Of a DNA stretch of 64,000 nucleotides, positions 61,562 to 64,000 are shown piece by piece. Both the position numbers and the translations under genes were made by a program. The stretch is from Roseivivax jejudonensis (GTDB taxonomy: Bacteria; Pseudomonadota; Alphaproteobacteria; Rhodobacterales; Rhodobacteraceae): NCBI RefSeq assembly GCF_900172265.1, contig NZ_FWFK01000006.1:217818-281817 (forward strand). Reading direction: 5' to 3'. The notes beneath the pieces are model-generated. The model did no database searches and was not told where the DNA came from. It saw nothing but the letters and a program-made list of their open reading frames with translations. Within the stretch, counting starts at the first letter, position 1; every line of letters begins with the position of its first letter.

Positions 61562-62045
61562 TCTGCGCCTCCGGCGTGGGCGGCGCGAAAGCGAGGCGCA
61601 GGAAGTAGAGCCCCGAGTTCAGGAAACCGTAGGTGATGAACACCGACAGCGTCCATTTCGGGATGCGCACTGTGGTCAGCGTCACGGTGCCCCGCTCGAA
61701 CAGGTAGATGTTCTCGCCCAGGCAGATCCAGCCGGCCCACAGGCAAACCAGGGCCGACACGAAAAAGCCCGCGCGCAGGATCGCGTCGCGCGCCGCCGGG
61801 ATCATGTCGGGCAGGATGGTCACCGCGACGTGCCCGCCCTCCCGTGTGAGCCACGGGCCCGTCGCGAAGACGGAGATCAACAGCAGGAACGAGACGAAGT
61901 CGCTGGCCCACATGGTCGGGGCGCCGAAGGCGTAGCGCGAGATCACCTCGAACGTGTAGATGACCACGATCGCGCCGAGCGCCGTCGCGCCGAGCATGAA
62001 ACCGGCCCAGGTGATCGCGTCCTGGATGCGCAGGATGGATCGCAT
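61554..62045 (-). CDS. dctQ: TRAP transporter small membrane subunit
   Basis: 163 residues with four transmembrane helices (GFMLGATALGAIVVIYTFEVI; WASDFVSFLLLISVFATGPWL; the third near VSALVCLWAGWICLG; the fourth at the C-terminus). This is the DctQ fold that anchors DctM. A strong hairpin separates it from dctP, which is usual for TRAP operons. Confidence 0.9.
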   Translation of the reverse strand: MRSILRIQDAITWAGFMLGATALGAIVVIYTFEVISRYAFGAPTMWASDFVSFLLLISVFATGPWLTREGGHVAVTILPDMIPAARDAILRAGFFVSALVCLWAGWICLGENIYLFERGTVTLTTVRIPKWTLSVFITYGFLNSGLYFLRLAFAPPTPEAQNG

Positions 62046-62071
62046 GCGGGTATGCCCCTCGGAAATGGGAT

Positions 62072-62094
62072 GCGGGGCCGGTGACCGGCCCCGC
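62072..62094 (-). terminator. Intercistronic hairpin between dctP and dctQ
   Basis: Perfect 10-bp stem GCGGGGCCGG / CCGGCCCCGC around TGA, 21 bp after the dctP stop. It likely protects the dctP message and lowers dctQM expression. Confidence 0.7.
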
Positions 62095-62115
62095 GCCTAT
62101 GGTCTGTCGGGTGGC

Positions 62116-63090
62116 TCAGCCGTCGACGCCGGCCTCGGTGGCGAGACCGCGGATCTCCTCGACCGCCTCGGGATTCTGCGTCGCCGCGAGGTCGAGCGTG
62201 CCGGTGAACCAGGCGCCGCTGATCATCTCGCCCATCTCCTGGCTGAGTTCGGAGACGGTCATGCCCTCGGTCTCCAGCGTTTCGCGCTCCGACGCCGCCA
62301 GTTCGTCGAACAGGCCGTTGGCCTCGAGCTCGAAGCTCTGCGCCGCGGCCTCGATCTCCGACCGGGTCTGATCGTCGAGTCCGTTCCACGTTTCGAGGTT
62401 CATCAGCACCATGTGCGACACCTGCCCGAAGGTCGGACGCATCATGTAGTCCGCGACCTCGAACCACTTGTAGGCCACCGCACCGACGGTCGGCCACGCC
62501 GCGCCGTCGACGACGCCGCGCTCGAGCGCCGGGTAGATCTCGTTGCCCGGCAGGACCACGGGCGAGCCGCCGAGGGCCTCGATCACCGGGTGGTAGATCG
62601 GCGTGCCGCGGATGCGGCGGCCTTCGAGCGCGTCCTCGCCGACCTCGTCCTTCAGCATGATGTGGTAGCCGTTCAGGTCGTAGAGCACCGCGATGAGCTT
62701 CAGCCCAAGCTCCTGGTACTGCGCGTCGACCGCCTGCCAGACGCCGCCCTCGCGAAGGTCCTCGGTGGTGCCGTTCATCGCGTCGAGCGTCATGCCCACG
62801 GCGATCTCGTTAAAATGGTAGGCGCCGTTGGTGTAGAGCATGTCGAACAGGCCACGCGACACAGGGTCGAGCTGCTCGAACGGCGGCACGGTTTCGGGGC
62901 CCAGAACGTTGATGCTTATGTCCGCCGTCGTCTCTTCCTCCAGGCGTTCGATGAACGGCATCAGCACGTCGCCGACCGCGGCATAGCTGGAATCCCAGCC
63001 GGCGAGCAGGCGCAGGTCCTGTGCCGACGCCGTCGTGCCGAGGGACAGAGCGGCAGTCGCCGCGAATGCGGCGCGGGTGAATGTATTCAT
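62116..63090 (-). CDS. dctP: TRAP transporter substrate-binding protein
   Basis: 324 residues from the ATG at 63090 (GGGAGG upstream). The signal peptide is FTRAAFAATAALSLGTTASA. The DctP fold has a conserved arginine region (LEGRRIRGTPIYHPVIEALGG) and VVDGAAWPTVGAVAYKWFEVADYM. It delivers a carboxylate-type solute to DctQM. The linked cysteine hydrolase, hydroxyacid-type dehydrogenase and biotin carboxylase suggest an amide- or lactam-containing acid, but the ligand is unknown. A shared palindrome upstream suggests IclR control. Confidence 0.9.
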   Translation of the reverse strand: MNTFTRAAFAATAALSLGTTASAQDLRLLAGWDSSYAAVGDVLMPFIERLEEETTADISINVLGPETVPPFEQLDPVSRGLFDMLYTNGAYHFNEIAVGMTLDAMNGTTEDLREGGVWQAVDAQYQELGLKLIAVLYDLNGYHIMLKDEVGEDALEGRRIRGTPIYHPVIEALGGSPVVLPGNEIYPALERGVVDGAAWPTVGAVAYKWFEVADYMMRPTFGQVSHMVLMNLETWNGLDDQTRSEIEAAAQSFELEANGLFDELAASERETLETEGMTVSELSQEMGEMISGAWFTGTLDLAATQNPEAVEEIRGLATEAGVDG

Positions 63091-63224
63091 GTTCGTCCTC
63101 CCTGTTCTGGCCCCCGCCGCGCCCTTGCAGGACGCGATCCTCCGGCGAGCCTTCCGAAAAGCATAGCGATCTAAGTTCTCATGACCAATGCGCGATGACG
63201 GCCACCGAGGAGGGTGCGGCAAAG

Positions 63225-63242
63225 TTTTCATATATGTGAAAA
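63225..63242. promoter_or_regulatory. Palindromic operator, probable IclR site 2
   Basis: TTTTCATATATGTGAAAA, an 18-bp near-palindrome in the divergent dctP/accB gap (63091-63403). It matches the core of the site at 58308-58321. It lies 135 bp from the dctP start and 162 bp from accB. Confidence 0.62.
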
Positions 63243-63403
63243 GTCCCGCGACAGCCGCCGATACGGTGGGCCGCGCCGGGCCCGTTCGCCTATGTTGACG
63301 ACGGGAGGAGACGACACCCGGACACCCGAGCCGGGGTCTCGGCGCGCCAGCGGCGCGACCGGTTTCCTCTCGTGACGAGACGCGAGATCGCGAGGAGCCC
63401 CGC

Positions 63404-63904
63404 ATGACGCTTTCCCACGACGAGATCCGGCAGATCCTCGCCATCGTCGAGGGTTCGGCCTTCGACAGTATCGAGATCCGCATGGGCGATGTCAGCATCG
63501 CGGCCAGCAAGTCTGCCCCGCTGCGCCCGATTGCGGCCGAGCCTGCGGCGCCCGCCCCGGCCCAACCGGGCCCGACACCGGCTCCCCCTGCCCCGGCGCC
63601 TGCGCCCGCCGCAGCGGAGGCCCCGGCCCCGCCGGCCGCGCCCGCGGGCGGCACCGACGGATTGGTCGAGGTCAAGGCGCCGATCGTCGGCACCTTCTAC
63701 GTCGCCCCGGAGCCCGGCGCCCCGCCCTTCGTGCGCGCCGGTGACGCCGTCGACGACGAAACGACCGTGGGCATCATCGAGGTCATGAAGGTGTTCAACA
63801 ACGTCCGGGCCGAGTGCCGGGGCACGGTCGAACGCTGCCTTGTCGAAGACGGCGCCTTCGTCGAGTTCGGCCAGCCGATCCTGCTCGTCCGCCCGGAGGC
63901 CTGA
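63404..63904 (+). CDS. accB: Biotin carboxyl carrier protein
   Basis: 166 residues. A short helical N-terminus (LSHDEIRQILAIVEGSAFDSIEI) is followed by a long Ala/Pro linker (~45-85) and a biotinyl domain with the biotin lysine in GIIEVMKVFNNV. The linker and the E-V-M-K form fit the BCCP of acetyl-CoA-carboxylase-like complexes. Its position beside a TRAP transporter and a cysteine hydrolase, rather than housekeeping genes, suggests a specialised carboxylase (for example with 5-oxoprolinase- or allophanate-type partners). The stop is immediately followed by accC. Confidence 0.9.
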   Translation: MTLSHDEIRQILAIVEGSAFDSIEIRMGDVSIAASKSAPLRPIAAEPAAPAPAQPGPTPAPPAPAPAPAAAEAPAPPAAPAGGTDGLVEVKAPIVGTFYVAPEPGAPPFVRAGDAVDDETTVGIIEVMKVFNNVRAECRGTVERCLVEDGAFVEFGQPILLVRPEA

Positions 63905-64000
63905 ATGGCCCTGCGCCGTGTCCTCGTCGCCAATCGCGGAGAGATCGCGGTCCGGGTGATCCGGGCCTGCCGGTCGCTCGGGATCGAGACGGTGGCGGCC
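63905..64000 (+). CDS. accC: Biotin carboxylase, 5' end
   Basis: The first 32 codons are visible: [20 protein letters not shown], the invariant N-terminus of biotin carboxylase, which ATP-dependently carboxylates the biotin on AccB. The ATG directly follows the accB stop codon. The rest lies outside the window. Confidence 0.9.
   Translation, partial: MALRRVLVANRGEIAVRVIRACRSLGIETVAA

Noticed and set aside
1..64000. CRISPR arrays, tRNA/rRNA genes, insertion sequences, prophage genes
   Set aside because: No spaced repeat arrays, cloverleaf-like segments, terminal inverted repeats or recombinase/transposase motifs were recognised by eye; a covariance-model scan would be the decisive check.

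Overview
The window looks like chromosome of a high-GC alphaproteobacterium, most likely Rhodobacterales. The reasons are an EcfG-type stress sigma factor with GGAAC promoters, HWE/HisKA_2 sensor kinases, a TRAP transporter, a PaoABC-type aldehyde oxidoreductase and a PhaR-type phasin operator. I see no rRNA, tRNA, CRISPR array, transposase or phage gene.

Layout. 1-0.7 kb: 3' end of an arylsulfotransferase-like gene. 0.7-6.8 kb: general stress response core (a TTG-start NepR-like small ORF, ecfG, a stress SDR, and a CheB-CheR-PAS-HWE hybrid kinase). 7-10.4 kb: ligD and ku, an end-joining pair. 10.5-15.9 kb: five-gene formate dehydrogenase operon. 16-19.7 kb: molybdenum aldehyde oxidoreductase (paoABC-like). 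19.9-31.2 kb: one long minus-strand operon for alternative complex III (actABCDEF), an SCO protein and an A2-type caa3 oxidase. 31.5-46.9 kb: stress-type genes (a receiver protein with a sigma-region-2-like C-terminus, a BON protein, large catalase, two GH13 enzymes, a PRC-barrel protein, DUF421, phasin, ExoD) with a small hydrolase operon between them. 47-55.3 kb: LacI-controlled pentitol-type ABC transporter, dehydrogenase and kinase, then a YghX-like hydrolase. 56-64 kb: a second HWE-type kinase, then an IclR-linked cluster with a hydroxyacyl-CoA-dehydrogenase-like gene, TRAP transporter, cysteine hydrolase, accB and the start of accC.

The unifying signal is a repeated promoter, (C)GGGAAC(A)-N15/16-(C/T/G)GTT. 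I located it 13 times, nearly always 25-150 bp upstream of a start codon and pointing at it. It precedes ecfG itself, the SDR, the hybrid kinase, ku-ligD (one mismatch), paoABC, the act-caa3 operon, the receiver/sigma-2-like protein, the BON protein, catalase, the GH13 pair, the PRC-barrel protein, a small ORF and exoD. I infer that the first 47 kb is largely a general-stress-response regulon island covering DNA end joining, peroxide defence, envelope and compatible-sugar functions, and a stress-inducible respiratory branch.

The most novel item is the protein at 32154-32741. It has an N-terminal receiver domain and a C-terminal segment that aligns to region 2 of the EcfG encoded in this same window. 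That is the reverse of the PhyR layout (sigma-like first, receiver last). No conventional PhyR is visible here.
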